Assembly: GCF_030764225.1 (NCBI RefSeq)
Contig: NZ_JASAXH010000001.1
Reading direction: 5' to 3' (one strand)
Length of the DNA: 64,000 bases
Source of the DNA: Phocoenobacter atlanticus
Lineage (GTDB): Bacteria; Pseudomonadota; Gammaproteobacteria; Enterobacterales; Pasteurellaceae
Of the stretch, positions 33,319 to 42,514 are shown one piece after another. The notes under the pieces are model-generated. The model was not told the DNA's origin. It saw nothing but the letters and a program-made list of their open reading frames with translations, and ran no database searches. Position 1 is the first letter of the stretch; every line of letters begins with the position of its first letter. The position numbers and the translations under genes were made by a program.

Positions 33319-34755
33319 ATGAAAAAAACACTAGTGAGTATTTTAACCCTTTCCGTCATTTCCACCTCTATGCTAGCAAAAGATTATACACCCGCAGATT
33401 ATAAGTCTGAAACTAATCCAGATCTTCAGGTTATCAATAAAATTGATAAATTTGCAAAAAATGATCATAAAGCAACCGCTTCAATGCCTCAAAAAAAGAG
33501 TAATGCTGTAAAAGTAAATGCACAAAACTTACTGGCTAATCCTTCTTTATTAAAGCGAGCAATGCGAAGTGTGGTTTTGACTAAGCAGATAGAGGGGCTT
33601 TCCGTTATATTACCTATTTATCAAAAATTAGCTGATGCTGATCCATTATTGATCACTTATGCAAAAGGACTTTTAGCACACTCAAACGGGCAGTTTGATG
33701 AGGCAATTAATCATTATCGTAAAATTATTGCAAGTAACCCTGAAATGTCGGTGGTACGTTTAGATTTGGCGACAGCATTATACACTAATCAGCAAAAGCA
33801 AACCGCTTACGATCAACTTAAAAAATTACAAAGCGAACCTTTGCCTCCTAATGTGGAGAAAATGGTTGGTCAGATGATGATGAACATTGAACGTGAACAA
33901 GATTGGCAGTGGAATGCTAATTTTTATGTTCGCAATGAACGTAATATTAACAATGCACCCAAAGAGCGAGAAATTAACTATAAAGGCGGTAAAATAACCA
34001 CACCACAACCAGAAAAAGCACAGGGCATACATTTAGATTTAAGTGCATCAAAACGCTTTAATTTAAAAGGCAATTTTTATAGCAATTTGCAGTTAGATTT
34101 GAATAGTGACTTATTTTGGAATAACCATAAATACGATGATGTTTCCGCTCAACTTGGGGTAGGAATAGGCTATCAAACAGCAAAATTTACGGCTGAAATT
34201 CAACCCTTTGCTAAAAAACGTTTTTATGCAACGGATCCTTATTCTGTTAGCTATGGAGCAAGTGGATTTGAAAGTTATCAATTTACACCACGTTTTAAAC
34301 TGTCTAATAATTGGTCGTGGGAGTACGAAAAATTTGATACCAGAAAACACTTAAATGGTCAGCGTCAATTTTTGGGGCTTTCCGCCTTTTTTATGCGAAA
34401 TTCACAACAATATTGGCTAGCGGGAATTAATCTTTATAATAAACAAGCACGAGATCAAGATGACGCTTTTATTCGTAAGGGAACTTATATTGGTTTAGGA
34501 CAAGAGTGGCAAGGTGGTTTGTCATCTAAGTTGATTTTATCATTGGGAAAGCGTGATTATAAAGGTGTAGATATTTTTAATATTAAACGCTCTGACAAAG
34601 AGTATTCTGCAAAGGTGTCACTATGGCATCGTAATTGGCACTGGCTTGGTGTGACGCCTCGTTTGGTGCTATCTTGGAATAAGACGAGCAGTAATCATTT
34701 TTTATATAATACTCAAGACAGTAAAGTAAATATTGAGTTTTCCAGATCATTTTAA
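33319..34755 (+). CDS. Slam, surface lipoprotein assembly modulator (DUF560)
   Basis: Outer-membrane protein of 478 residues that moves lipoproteins to the cell surface (the pathway also called type XI secretion). A signal peptide likely ends at MLA. A periplasmic TPR-like domain (about residues 50-195, with AKGLLAHSNGQFDEAINHYRK and VVRLDLATALYTNQQKQ) leads into a beta-barrel (about 200-478) of alternating strands ending SKVNIEFSRSF with terminal Phe, the usual outer-membrane barrel ending. The form matches the DUF560/Slam family of Neisseria and Pasteurellaceae. Its neighbours are two TbpB-barrel lipoproteins, its probable cargo. It lacks a strong ribosome site. USS cores lie within the gene. 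Confidence 0.88.
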   Translation: MKKTLVSILTLSVISTSMLAKDYTPADYKSETNPDLQVINKIDKFAKNDHKATASMPQKKSNAVKVNAQNLLANPSLLKRAMRSVVLTKQIEGLSVILPIYQKLADADPLLITYAKGLLAHSNGQFDEAINHYRKIIASNPEMSVVRLDLATALYTNQQKQTAYDQLKKLQSEPLPPNVEKMVGQMMMNIEREQDWQWNANFYVRNERNINNAPKEREINYKGGKITTPQPEKAQGIHLDLSASKRFNLKGNFYSNLQLDLNSDLFWNNHKYDDVSAQLGVGIGYQTAKFTAEIQPFAKKRFYATDPYSVSYGASGFESYQFTPRFKLSNNWSWEYEKFDTRKHLNGQRQFLGLSAFFMRNSQQYWLAGINLYNKQARDQDDAFIRKGTYIGLGQEWQGGLSSKLILSLGKRDYKGVDIFNIKRSDKEYSAKVSLWHRNWHWLGVTPRLVLSWNKTSSNHFLYNTQDSKVNIEFSRSF

Positions 34756-34766
34756 ACTATCAATAT

Positions 34767-34818
34767 AGCGGGTAGATGTTAGATAAAATTTGCAAATTTC
34801 AATCAACATCTGACCGCT
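34767..34818. terminator. USS inverted pair between slam and coaA
   Basis: AGCGGGTAGATGTT at the left and AACATCTGACCGCT at the right form a long, nearly perfect stem around AAAATTTGCAAATTT. The genes converge, so it can end both transcripts. Only the left USS core is altered (GCGGGT). Confidence 0.75.
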
Positions 34819-34828
34819 TTATATATCA

Positions 34829-35767
34829 TTATTTGCGTAATTTAACGGTTTCAACTTGATGGTTTATACCTTTGGTTAAAATTAGATTTGCCCTTTCTCT
34901 CGTAGGTAAAATATTTTTCTTTAAATTTAATCCGTTGATCTCATCCCAAATTTGTGACGCAGTTTCAATGGCTTCTCGTTCAGAGAGCTGAGAATAATGA
35001 TGAAAATAAGAGTTTGGATCAGCAAAAGCACCACGTCTAAATTTTAAGAAACGATTGATATACCATTCTTTTAAATATTTTTCTTTTGCATCAACATAAA
35101 TAGCAAAATCTACTAAATCAGACACAAACACATTATTAGATTTTATTCCTGTTTGTAAGACATTAAGCCCTTCTAAGATCAAAATATCTGGTTGATCGAC
35201 AGTTTCAAATTGATCAGGGATGATATCGTAAGTAAGGTGCGAATAAACTGGCGCAGTAACATTAGGCTTCCCTGATTTTACATCGGAAACAAATTGAATT
35301 AAGCGTTGTGTATTATAAGACTCAGGAAACCCTTTTTTATTTAGTAAATTTTTTTCTGTTAATTCTGCAAGAGGATATAAAAAACCATCTGTTGTGATTA
35401 AATCGACTTTTCTTTCTTTCGGCCATTGAGATAATAACGCTTGTAAAATACGAGCAGAGGTACTTTTTCCAACAGAAACACTTCCTGCTAGACTGATAAT
35501 ATAAGGGAATTTTTGAGGAGAAACACCAAGGAAGCGATGTAATACTGCCTGACGTTGAATATTTTCATCAATATAATAGTTAATCAAACGTGCTAAGGGC
35601 AAGTAAATCGTACTTACTTCATCTAAAGACAAGTCTTCATCAAAACCCAGTAGTGGCTTTAAATCTTGTTCTGTTAATTTTAAGGGAACAGATTTTCTTA
35701 ATTCTGACCACTGTTGTCGATTAAATGTTAAAAAAGGTGTTGTCTTGCTATTTGTTTTTGAAAGCAT
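34829..35767 (-). CDS. coaA: Pantothenate kinase, type I
   Basis: First and rate-limiting step of coenzyme A synthesis; phosphorylates pantothenate. The 312 residues show the P-loop GSVSVGKST (95-103), TTDGFLYP, the GFPESYNT substrate segment, PVYSHLTYDI and ILEGLNVLQ typical of the CoaA type that is inhibited by CoA. It is transcribed away from the tRNA-tuf operon and converges with slam. Confidence 0.96.
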   Translation of the reverse strand: MLSKTNSKTTPFLTFNRQQWSELRKSVPLKLTEQDLKPLLGFDEDLSLDEVSTIYLPLARLINYYIDENIQRQAVLHRFLGVSPQKFPYIISLAGSVSVGKSTSARILQALLSQWPKERKVDLITTDGFLYPLAELTEKNLLNKKGFPESYNTQRLIQFVSDVKSGKPNVTAPVYSHLTYDIIPDQFETVDQPDILILEGLNVLQTGIKSNNVFVSDLVDFAIYVDAKEKYLKEWYINRFLKFRRGAFADPNSYFHHYSQLSEREAIETASQIWDEINGLNLKKNILPTRERANLILTKGINHQVETVKLRK

Positions 35768-35938
35768 AATTTTTTATTAATCTATTATAGATAATTTGGT
35801 TATCAAAATTTAGGCAGAGATTTTACAGGATAAAGTGACAAAATAGTGTAAAAAGATGAAAAATCTCTCAATAAAGCAACATTTTGAACGGTAAATAATC
35901 AAAAGAACAAAAAAAAAGGATTTTTTTAAAAAAAAGAC

Positions 35939-35966
35939 TTGCACAGTTCGTCAGAATTTCTATAAT
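35939..35966 (+). promoter_or_regulatory. Promoter of the tRNA-tuf operon
   Basis: TTGCAC and TATAAT separated by 16 bases, 23 bases upstream of the first tRNA, with a C-containing discriminator (ACGCACCAC). A run of A and T upstream could act as an UP element. Typical of a strong stable-RNA promoter. Confidence 0.85.
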
Positions 35967-35988
35967 ACGCACCACTTGCTTACGCAAT

Positions 35989-36064
<76 letters not shown>

Positions 36065-36093
36065 TTATTACGTAAATAAGTAGTCTATATTGT

Positions 36094-36178
36094 GGAGGGG
36101 TTCCCGAGCGGCCAAAGGGGGCAGACTGTAAATCTGTTGGCTCAGCCTTCGAAGGTTCGAATCCTTCTCCCTCCACCA
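36094..36178 (+). tRNA. tRNA-Tyr (GTA)
   Basis: Class II tRNA with a long variable arm, anticodon GTA in CTGTAAATC, GGTTCGAATCC T-arm and encoded CCA. Matches E. coli tyrU in position. Confidence 0.97.
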
Positions 36179-36215
36179 TTTCTATTTACGCTAATAGGAC
36201 AGATAAAATTTAGCC

Positions 36216-36290
<75 letters not shown>

Positions 36291-36295
36291 GTGTC

Positions 36296-36371
36296 GCTGA
36301 TATAGCTCAGTTGGTAGAGCACACCCTTGGTAAGGGTGAGGTCGGCGGTTCGACTCCGCCTATCAGCACCA
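36296..36371 (+). tRNA. tRNA-Thr (GGT)
   Basis: Cloverleaf with acceptor GCTGATA/TATCAGC, anticodon GGT and encoded CCA. Matches E. coli thrT, last tRNA before tuf. Confidence 0.97.
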
Positions 36372-36490
36372 TCTTTTCCATTTTTATTTTCCTTATTTTA
36401 GTGTTATAATAGAAACTCAACGAATTTATTTTTATTTGGTTAATGTGGTGACTACCATTGTAACCGTGTTTGTTTTAGAGGGACTTTATA

Positions 36491-37675
36491 ATGTCTAAAC
36501 AGAAATTTGAACGTACAAAACCGCACGTAAACGTGGGAACAATCGGCCACGTTGACCACGGTAAAACAACTTTAACTGCTGCAATCACAACTGTTTTAGC
36601 TAAAAAAACAGGTGGTGAAGCACGTGATTTCGCACAAATCGATAATGCGCCAGAAGAAAAAGCGCGTGGTATCACTATCAATACTTCACACGTTGAGTAT
36701 GATACAGAAACTCGTCACTATGCACACGTTGACTGTCCTGGACACGCGGACTATGTGAAAAATATGATCACTGGTGCTGCACAAATGGACGGCGCTATCT
36801 TAGTAGTAGCTGCAACTGATGGTCCAATGCCACAAACTCGTGAGCACATCCTTTTAGGTCGCCAAGTAGGTGTTCCATACATCATCGTATTCTTAAACAA
36901 ATGTGATATGGTTGATGATGAAGAATTATTAGAATTAGTTGAAATGGAAGTACGTGAACTTCTTTCTGACTATGATTTCCCAGGTGATGATACACCAATC
37001 GTTCGTGGTTCAGCGTTAAAAGCGTTAGAAGGCGAAGCAGAATGGGAAGAAAAAATCTTAGAATTAGCGGATCATTTAGATAGCTACATTCCAGAGCCAG
37101 AACGTGCAATTGACCAACCATTCCTATTACCAATTGAAGATGTATTCTCAATTTCAGGTCGTGGAACAGTAGTAACTGGTCGTGTTGAGCGTGGTGTGGT
37201 TCGTACTGGTGATGAAGTAGAAATCGTTGGTATCAAAGAAACAACAAGAACAGTTGTAACGGGTGTTGAAATGTTCCGTAAATTACTAGACGAAGGTCGT
37301 GCTGGTGAGAACGTAGGTGCATTATTACGTGGTACAAAACGTGAAGAAATCGAACGTGGTCAAGTACTTGCTAAACCAGGTTCAATCACGCCACACACAG
37401 ACTTCACATCAGAAGTTTATGTATTAAGTAAAGACGAAGGTGGACGTCACACTCCATTCTTTAAAGGTTACCGTCCACAGTTCTACTTCCGTACAACTGA
37501 CGTAACTGGTACTATCGAATTACCAGAAGGCGTAGAAATGGTAATGCCAGGTGATAACATTCAAATGGTAGTAAGCCTAATTCACCCAATTGCAATGGAC
37601 GAAGGTTTACGCTTCGCTATCCGTGAAGGTGGACGTACAGTGGGTGCGGGTGTTGTTGCTAAAATTGTTAAATAA
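36491..37675 (+). CDS. tuf: Elongation factor Tu
   Basis: GTPase that brings aminoacyl-tRNA to the ribosome. The 394 residues have G1 GHVDHGKT, the switch I region GITINTSHVEYDT, G3 DCPGHADY, G4 NKCD and domains 2 and 3 to the C-terminus VGAGVVAKIVK. It follows four tRNA genes as tufB does in E. coli; a second tuf copy elsewhere is likely. Codon use is strongly biased, as expected of a highly expressed gene. A ribosome site GAGGGA precedes the ATG, and a terminator follows. Confidence 0.98.
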   Translation: MSKQKFERTKPHVNVGTIGHVDHGKTTLTAAITTVLAKKTGGEARDFAQIDNAPEEKARGITINTSHVEYDTETRHYAHVDCPGHADYVKNMITGAAQMDGAILVVAATDGPMPQTREHILLGRQVGVPYIIVFLNKCDMVDDEELLELVEMEVRELLSDYDFPGDDTPIVRGSALKALEGEAEWEEKILELADHLDSYIPEPERAIDQPFLLPIEDVFSISGRGTVVTGRVERGVVRTGDEVEIVGIKETTRTVVTGVEMFRKLLDEGRAGENVGALLRGTKREEIERGQVLAKPGSITPHTDFTSEVYVLSKDEGGRHTPFFKGYRPQFYFRTTDVTGTIELPEGVEMVMPGDNIQMVVSLIHPIAMDEGLRFAIREGGRTVGAGVVAKIVK

Positions 37676-37708
37676 TTAGTTTTATTTAAAATAGTAAAAT
37701 GCGAAAAG

Positions 37709-37736
37709 AAGGCGTATCGGAAGATGCGCCTTTTTG
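37709..37736 (+). terminator. Terminator after tuf
   Basis: AAGGCG-ATC pairs with GAT-CGCCTT around GGAA, with one internal T-G wobble, followed by a T-run. Ends the tRNA-tuf transcript. Confidence 0.88.
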
Positions 37737-37780
37737 TATTTATATTTCTAGGTTTGAAGCGGTATGATTTTTATATAAAT

Positions 37781-38515
37781 TTACGAAAATGAATGCTCAA
37801 ATTTAAAACCTGTTATATCTACTTTTAGAATGGATATTCTATCCTTATGCCAATCACCTAATACAATACGAGTAAACAAGCGGTCAGATTTATTTGAAAA
37901 TTTGCAATAATGGATATCTTGTTTATGGGTATGTCCGTGAATTAACCATTCTGCTTGATATTTTTGTACAATTTTAGTCGTAAAAGGTGTATTCACATCC
38001 ATTATTTCATAAGCTTTAGATTGTTTATCCAAACGGCTTTTATTACGAATTTTATTGGCAATATTAATACGTAAACCTAATGGTAAGTACAGGAATAATT
38101 TTTGAATCCATTTTCGATGGACTGTTTTACGAAACTTTTGGTAGTTAATATCATCAATACATAAGGTATCACCGTGACAAAGTAAGGTTTTTTTACCAAA
38201 TAAATCAATTAATTGATAATCAGGCAATAGCGTTATCTTTGATTTTTTTGCGAAATCCTTTCCAATAAGAAAATCACGATTTCCACAAATAAAATAGCTT
38301 TTTGTCCCCTGTTGAGCAAGGTTATTCAGTGCTTGTGTAATTGTTGTGATCAATTCAGATTGTTCATCATCACCAATCCAAAAATCAAATAGATCGCCTA
38401 AAATATAAAGTGCTTTTGCAAGCGGTGCTTTTTTTTCTAAAAATTGTAAAAAATGTTGGGTGATCTCTGGTTGAGATTCACTTAAATGTAAATCCGAAAT
38501 AAAATAATAATGCAT
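37781..38515 (-). CDS. lpxH: UDP-2,3-diacylglucosamine diphosphatase LpxH
   Basis: Cleaves UDP-2,3-diacylglucosamine to lipid X in lipid A synthesis at the inner-membrane face. The 244 residues form a calcineurin-like metallophosphoesterase with SDLHLS (D8, H10), GDLFDFWIGDD, GNRDFLIG, LCHGDTLC and IHGHTHKQ as the ordered metal-binding motifs. Two USS cores lie in the gene, one (near 37877) with a full A/T arm. It is convergent with the tuf operon. Confidence 0.96.
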   Translation of the reverse strand: MHYYFISDLHLSESQPEITQHFLQFLEKKAPLAKALYILGDLFDFWIGDDEQSELITTITQALNNLAQQGTKSYFICGNRDFLIGKDFAKKSKITLLPDYQLIDLFGKKTLLCHGDTLCIDDINYQKFRKTVHRKWIQKLFLYLPLGLRINIANKIRNKSRLDKQSKAYEIMDVNTPFTTKIVQKYQAEWLIHGHTHKQDIHYCKFSNKSDRLFTRIVLGDWHKDRISILKVDITGFKFEHSFS

Positions 38516-38648
38516 ATAGGTTATATTAAAAAAATTGAAAAGTTATAAAATTTTTTGAAAAAGTCACCGTTATGAGTGAATTTTTGTTAAAATAGCACAA
38601 ATTAGAAAAAATACAAACGATACCTTATTATTTTGAAAAGGAATAGAA

Positions 38649-39386
38649 ATGACAATAGCACGTATTCACTCTTTTGAGTCTTGTGGCACAGTGGATGGAC
38701 CTGGAATTCGCTTTATTTTATTTTTACAAGGTTGTTTGATGCGTTGTAAATATTGTCATAACCGTGATACTTGGGATCTACACGGCGGTAAAGAAATTAC
38801 TGTTGAAGAACTGATGAAAGAAGTTGTTACCTACAAGCATTTTATGAATGCAACTGGAGGAGGAGTAACGGCTTCAGGCGGTGAAGCTGTCTTACAGATG
38901 GAATTTGTCCGAGATTGGTTTCGAGCCTGTAAAGAAGAAGGGATTAATACTTGTTTAGATACTAATGGTTTTGTTCGAAATTATAATGAAGTTGTAGATG
39001 AAATGCTGGAAGTCACAGATTTAGTGTTATTAGATTTGAAACAACTTAATGATAATATTCATAAAAATTTAATTGGTGTTTCTAATAAGCGAACACTTGA
39101 ATTTGCTCGATATTTATACAAAAAGAGAAAGCCTACTTGGATCCGCTATGTTGTTGTACCTGGTTATACCGATGATGATGATTCTGTACACCGTTTAGGT
39201 CAATTTATTGAGGGAATGGACAATATTGAAAAAGTAGAATTACTTCCTTATCATCGTTTAGGTGAACATAAATGGAAAACAATGGGCGAAGATTATGAAC
39301 TTTCCGATGTGCAACCACCGACGAAAGAACAACTAGAACGCATTCAAAAAATTTTAACTGGTTATGGTCATATTGTGAAGTTCTGA
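38649..39386 (+). CDS. pflA: Pyruvate formate-lyase activating enzyme
   Basis: Radical SAM enzyme that puts the glycyl radical on pyruvate formate-lyase for anaerobic growth. The 245 residues hold the cluster motif CLMRCKYC (C29, C33, C36), GGGVTASGGE for SAM, and DTNGFVR. It is very close to E. coli PflA. The formate-lyase gene and focA are not beside it here, so it forms its own transcription unit. Confidence 0.97.
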   Translation: MTIARIHSFESCGTVDGPGIRFILFLQGCLMRCKYCHNRDTWDLHGGKEITVEELMKEVVTYKHFMNATGGGVTASGGEAVLQMEFVRDWFRACKEEGINTCLDTNGFVRNYNEVVDEMLEVTDLVLLDLKQLNDNIHKNLIGVSNKRTLEFARYLYKKRKPTWIRYVVVPGYTDDDDSVHRLGQFIEGMDNIEKVELLPYHRLGEHKWKTMGEDYELSDVQPPTKEQLERIQKILTGYGHIVKF

Positions 39387-39411
39387 TAATCGTATAAAGA
39401 TTTTGTGAAAG

Positions 39412-39488
39412 TGGTCCCCCCGACCGGACTTGAACCAGTGACCAATCGATTATGAGTCGACTGCTCTAACCAACTGAGCTACGGGGGG
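39412..39488 (-). tRNA. tRNA with CAT anticodon, probably tRNA-Ile2 (lysidine type)
   Basis: Full 77-base cloverleaf on the minus strand with encoded CCA and anticodon CAT in CTCATAA. The acceptor stem is CCCCCCG/CGGGGGG with discriminator A. The anticodon stem and the following TTGGTC...CTGGTTCAAGTCC resemble E. coli tRNA-Ile2 (ileX), whose C34 becomes lysidine and reads AUA, more than elongator tRNA-Met. The identity call is moderate; the tRNA itself is certain. TilS, the lysidine enzyme, is in this window. Confidence 0.9.
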
Positions 39489-39580
39489 ATTTCAATGTGA
39501 AAAGCGAGTGCATTATAGTGAAAAAAATCATAAAAAGCTATCTTTTATGGTGCGTTAGAATAAAAAATAGCCTTTATTTC

Positions 39581-40150
39581 TTAAATCTTTTTTATATCAA
39601 ATTGCGTGAGATCAATATAATCCACGGTGTGATAAAATTTACTTAAAGCGTGACGAAGTTGCTCCGCTCGTATCGGTAGTCCATTTTCTGCATAATCTTT
39701 AACTTGTTGATACACCGCTTGTTTAAATAAACGATTATCTCCTGCATTTCCTGTTAAGTTATCAGCACTGGCAAAATAGCGAAAATTTGCAGCAGTTGAA
39801 AGTATCCATTCAATGGCTTGAGGTTTTACTTCAAATTTTTCAAATTCACGTTGTTGTTGCTCAGAGCGACCATCTGGCTCATACCAATAGCCAAAATCTT
39901 CTAATTTATGACGCTCTTTTCCTGCAATTAACCAATGTGAAATCTCGTGTAAGGCACTGCTGTAATAACCTTTAGCAAACAAAATAACATTATAATTACG
40001 TTCAGAAGGTTTACCATTTTCTTCTAAAAATTGAGGAAGGTAAATAGGGTAGTCACCACCAAAATCAAGTTTGACGTTATATTCTTTAAAAAAAGTTTTA
40101 TTGAAAATCTGGATTAAATCTTCAACATTATGGTTGTCTTGATTCATCAT
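39581..40150 (-). CDS. epmC: EpmC, elongation factor P hydroxylase
   Basis: A 189-residue protein of the YfcM/EpmC family, which hydroxylates the beta-lysylated lysine of EF-P. It has the metal-binding HEISHW (H68, H72), FGYWYEPDGRS, the VEVKPQAIEW-like segment and FYHTVDY, all in family order. EpmA and EpmB would be expected elsewhere in the genome. It stands alone downstream of typA on the same strand. Confidence 0.92.
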   Translation of the reverse strand: MMNQDNHNVEDLIQIFNKTFFKEYNVKLDFGGDYPIYLPQFLEENGKPSERNYNVILFAKGYYSSALHEISHWLIAGKERHKLEDFGYWYEPDGRSEQQQREFEKFEVKPQAIEWILSTAANFRYFASADNLTGNAGDNRLFKQAVYQQVKDYAENGLPIRAEQLRHALSKFYHTVDYIDLTQFDIKKI

Positions 40151-40299
40151 TAATTTGAATATAAAAATAAAGGGGATTATAGCCTAACTTTTGTAAAGAG
40201 ATAATAGTTATTTTTTGATTGAGATTGTAATAATATTGATTTTTTATTTAAGAAGACTTTGATTATCTCAAATTATCGAATATTTTTTCTGTGATATTT

Positions 40300-40331
40300 A
40301 AAAAAAACGCTCCTAAAAAGAAGCGTTTTTG
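40300..40331 (-). terminator. Terminator after typA
   Basis: AAAAACGCT and AGCGTTTTT form a 9-bp stem with a 10-base loop; on the minus strand it ends in a long T-run. Confidence 0.9.
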
Positions 40332-40351
40332 CAAAATGATTAAAACTAATA

Positions 40352-42184
40352 TTAGTTTTTACGACCCGAACGACGACGATCTAACTCGGTTAAATGTCTC
40401 TTACGGATACGAATTGATTTTGGTGTAACCTCAACTAATTCATCATCATCAATAAATTCAATCGCTTGTTCAAGCGTAAACTTAATAGGTGTCGTTAATG
40501 AAATAGCTTCATCTTTACCAGATGCACGCATATTCGTTAATTTTTTACCTTGTAAACAGTTTACTGTTAAGTCATTTGAACGGCTATGAATACCGATAAT
40601 TTGACCTTCATAAACTTCTACTGCGTGTTCAATTAATAATTTACCACGTTCTTGTAAATTAAATAATGCGAATGCCAATGCTTTACCTGTTGCATTTGAA
40701 ATTAATACACCATTTTTACGCTGACCAATTTCACCTGCTTTAACATCATCATAATGGCTAAAGCTTGCATAAAGTAAACCAGTACCAGAAGTCATTGTCA
40801 TAAATTCACTACGGAAACCGATTAAACCACGACTTGGAATCACATATTCAATACGTGTACGTCCTTTGCCGTCTGATGACATATCTTTCACTTCACCTTT
40901 ACGCATACCCAATGCTTCCATTACTGCACCTTGATGCTGTTCTTCCACATCTACAGTTACTTGCTCAAAAGGTTCTTGTTTACGTCCATCAATTTCACGG
41001 AAAATTACTTTAGGACGAGACACTGCTAATTCATAGCCTTCTCGACGCATATTTTCAATTAATACTGATAAATGAAGTTCACCACGACCAGAAACACGGA
41101 ATGCATCTGGATCTTCTGTTTCTTCAACACGCAATGCAACATTATGTACTAGTTCTTTACGTAAACGCTCTAAAATCTGACGAGAAGTAACAAATTTACC
41201 TTCTTTACCACAGAATGGTGAAGTGTTTACACAGAAGAACATTGTTACTGTTGGTTCATCAACACTTAATGCAGGCAAGGCATCAACATTATTCACATCA
41301 CAAAGTGTATCAGAAATGTTTAATTCTCCTAAACCAGTGATTGCAACGATATCTCCTGCGTGAGCGATTTCGGCTTCATAACGATCTAAACCTAAATGGC
41401 TTAATACTTGTCCAATTTTACCATTACGACGTTTACCTTCACTGGTAATTAACGTCACTTGTTGATTTGGTTTAACTGAACCACGTTTAATACGTCCAAT
41501 TCCAATAACACCAACATAACTATTATAATCAAGTTGAGAAATTTGCATTTGGAAAGTACCATTTGTTTCCACTTTTGGTGGTTCAACGTGCTTGACAATT
41601 GCTTTGAATAACGGTGTCATATCAGCTTCAAGGCTTTCGTGTTCAAGACCTGCTACACCATTTAATGCTGAAGCATAAATAATTGGAAAATCTAATTGTT
41701 CATCTGTTGCATCAAGATTGACAAATAAATCAAAAATTTGATCTACCACCCAATCAGGTCTTGCACCTGGGCGATCGACTTTATTAATTACTACAATTGG
41801 TTTTAAACCGTGAGCAAATGCTTTTTGGGTGACAAAACGAGTTTGTGGCATAGGACCATCAAAAGCATCAACCACTAATAGAACAGAGTCCACCATTGAA
41901 AGTACACGTTCTACTTCACCACCAAAGTCGGCGTGTCCCGGAGTATCTACAATATTAATGTGGTAGTCATTCCAGTTAATTGCTGTATTTTTTGCTAAAA
42001 TTGTAATTCCACGTTCTTTTTCAAGATCATTTGAATCCATTACTCGCTCATCAACGTCACCACGTGTTTCTCCAAAAGTACCAGACTGTTGAAGAAGCTT
42101 ATCTACTAATGTTGTTTTACCGTGATCGACGTGAGCAATAATTGCGATATTACGCAATTTATTTATATCTAAATTTTGTGTCAT
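40352..42184 (-). CDS. typA: TypA/BipA ribosome-associated GTPase
   Basis: Translational GTPase involved in 50S assembly at low temperature and in stress responses. The 610 residues have G1 AHVDHGKTTL, G3 DTPGHADFGG, G4 NKVD, the EF-G-like domains, and the BipA-specific C-terminal domain with GQRKNGVLISNATGKA. The final basic tail IRIRKRHLTELDRRRSG is typical. It is a single-gene transcript with its own terminator. Confidence 0.97.
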   Translation of the reverse strand: MTQNLDINKLRNIAIIAHVDHGKTTLVDKLLQQSGTFGETRGDVDERVMDSNDLEKERGITILAKNTAINWNDYHINIVDTPGHADFGGEVERVLSMVDSVLLVVDAFDGPMPQTRFVTQKAFAHGLKPIVVINKVDRPGARPDWVVDQIFDLFVNLDATDEQLDFPIIYASALNGVAGLEHESLEADMTPLFKAIVKHVEPPKVETNGTFQMQISQLDYNSYVGVIGIGRIKRGSVKPNQQVTLITSEGKRRNGKIGQVLSHLGLDRYEAEIAHAGDIVAITGLGELNISDTLCDVNNVDALPALSVDEPTVTMFFCVNTSPFCGKEGKFVTSRQILERLRKELVHNVALRVEETEDPDAFRVSGRGELHLSVLIENMRREGYELAVSRPKVIFREIDGRKQEPFEQVTVDVEEQHQGAVMEALGMRKGEVKDMSSDGKGRTRIEYVIPSRGLIGFRSEFMTMTSGTGLLYASFSHYDDVKAGEIGQRKNGVLISNATGKALAFALFNLQERGKLLIEHAVEVYEGQIIGIHSRSNDLTVNCLQGKKLTNMRASGKDEAISLTTPIKFTLEQAIEFIDDDELVEVTPKSIRIRKRHLTELDRRRSGRKN

Positions 42185-42514
42185 TTTATTATCTTAAAGT
42201 TGTTTGTTTAAAAAAGTTGTGCAAAATATTTTTTACATAACGAGCGATTATACCGTGAATTGTGTTTAATAGATAGTCATTTTATTAGTTAAATTAATTA
42301 GTAAATAGATGAAGGATGTGTTACAAATTTGAATGTTCTTTATGTCTGAATAGTAGAAAGATTTGTTTTAAAATGTGCAAATTGGTAGCATTATTCACAA
42401 AGCAAGTGGTAGAATACTAAACTCTATAAACTATTCACAATCAGCGGTATGATTTTGGTAAGAATTTGCAAATTTTTATAAGAAAGTGACCGCTTCAACA
42501 AGAAAGAAAAAATT
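42185..42514. other. Spacer between divergent typA and DUF805 genes
   Basis: A 330-bp AT-rich stretch with no gene. It must hold the divergent promoters of typA and the DUF805-engB-rraB group. The only clear structure is a USS inverted pair (AGCGGT at 42443 and ACCGCT at 42489) just before the DUF805 ribosome site. Confidence 0.6.
42443..42494. repeat. USS inverted pair upstream of the DUF805 gene
   Basis: AGCGGTATGATT with its arm AGAATTTGCAAATTT, then ACCGCTTC in the opposite orientation. Unlike most pairs here, this one precedes a gene, leaving about 20 bases to the ATG, so it would lie in the 5' leader. Confidence 0.7.
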
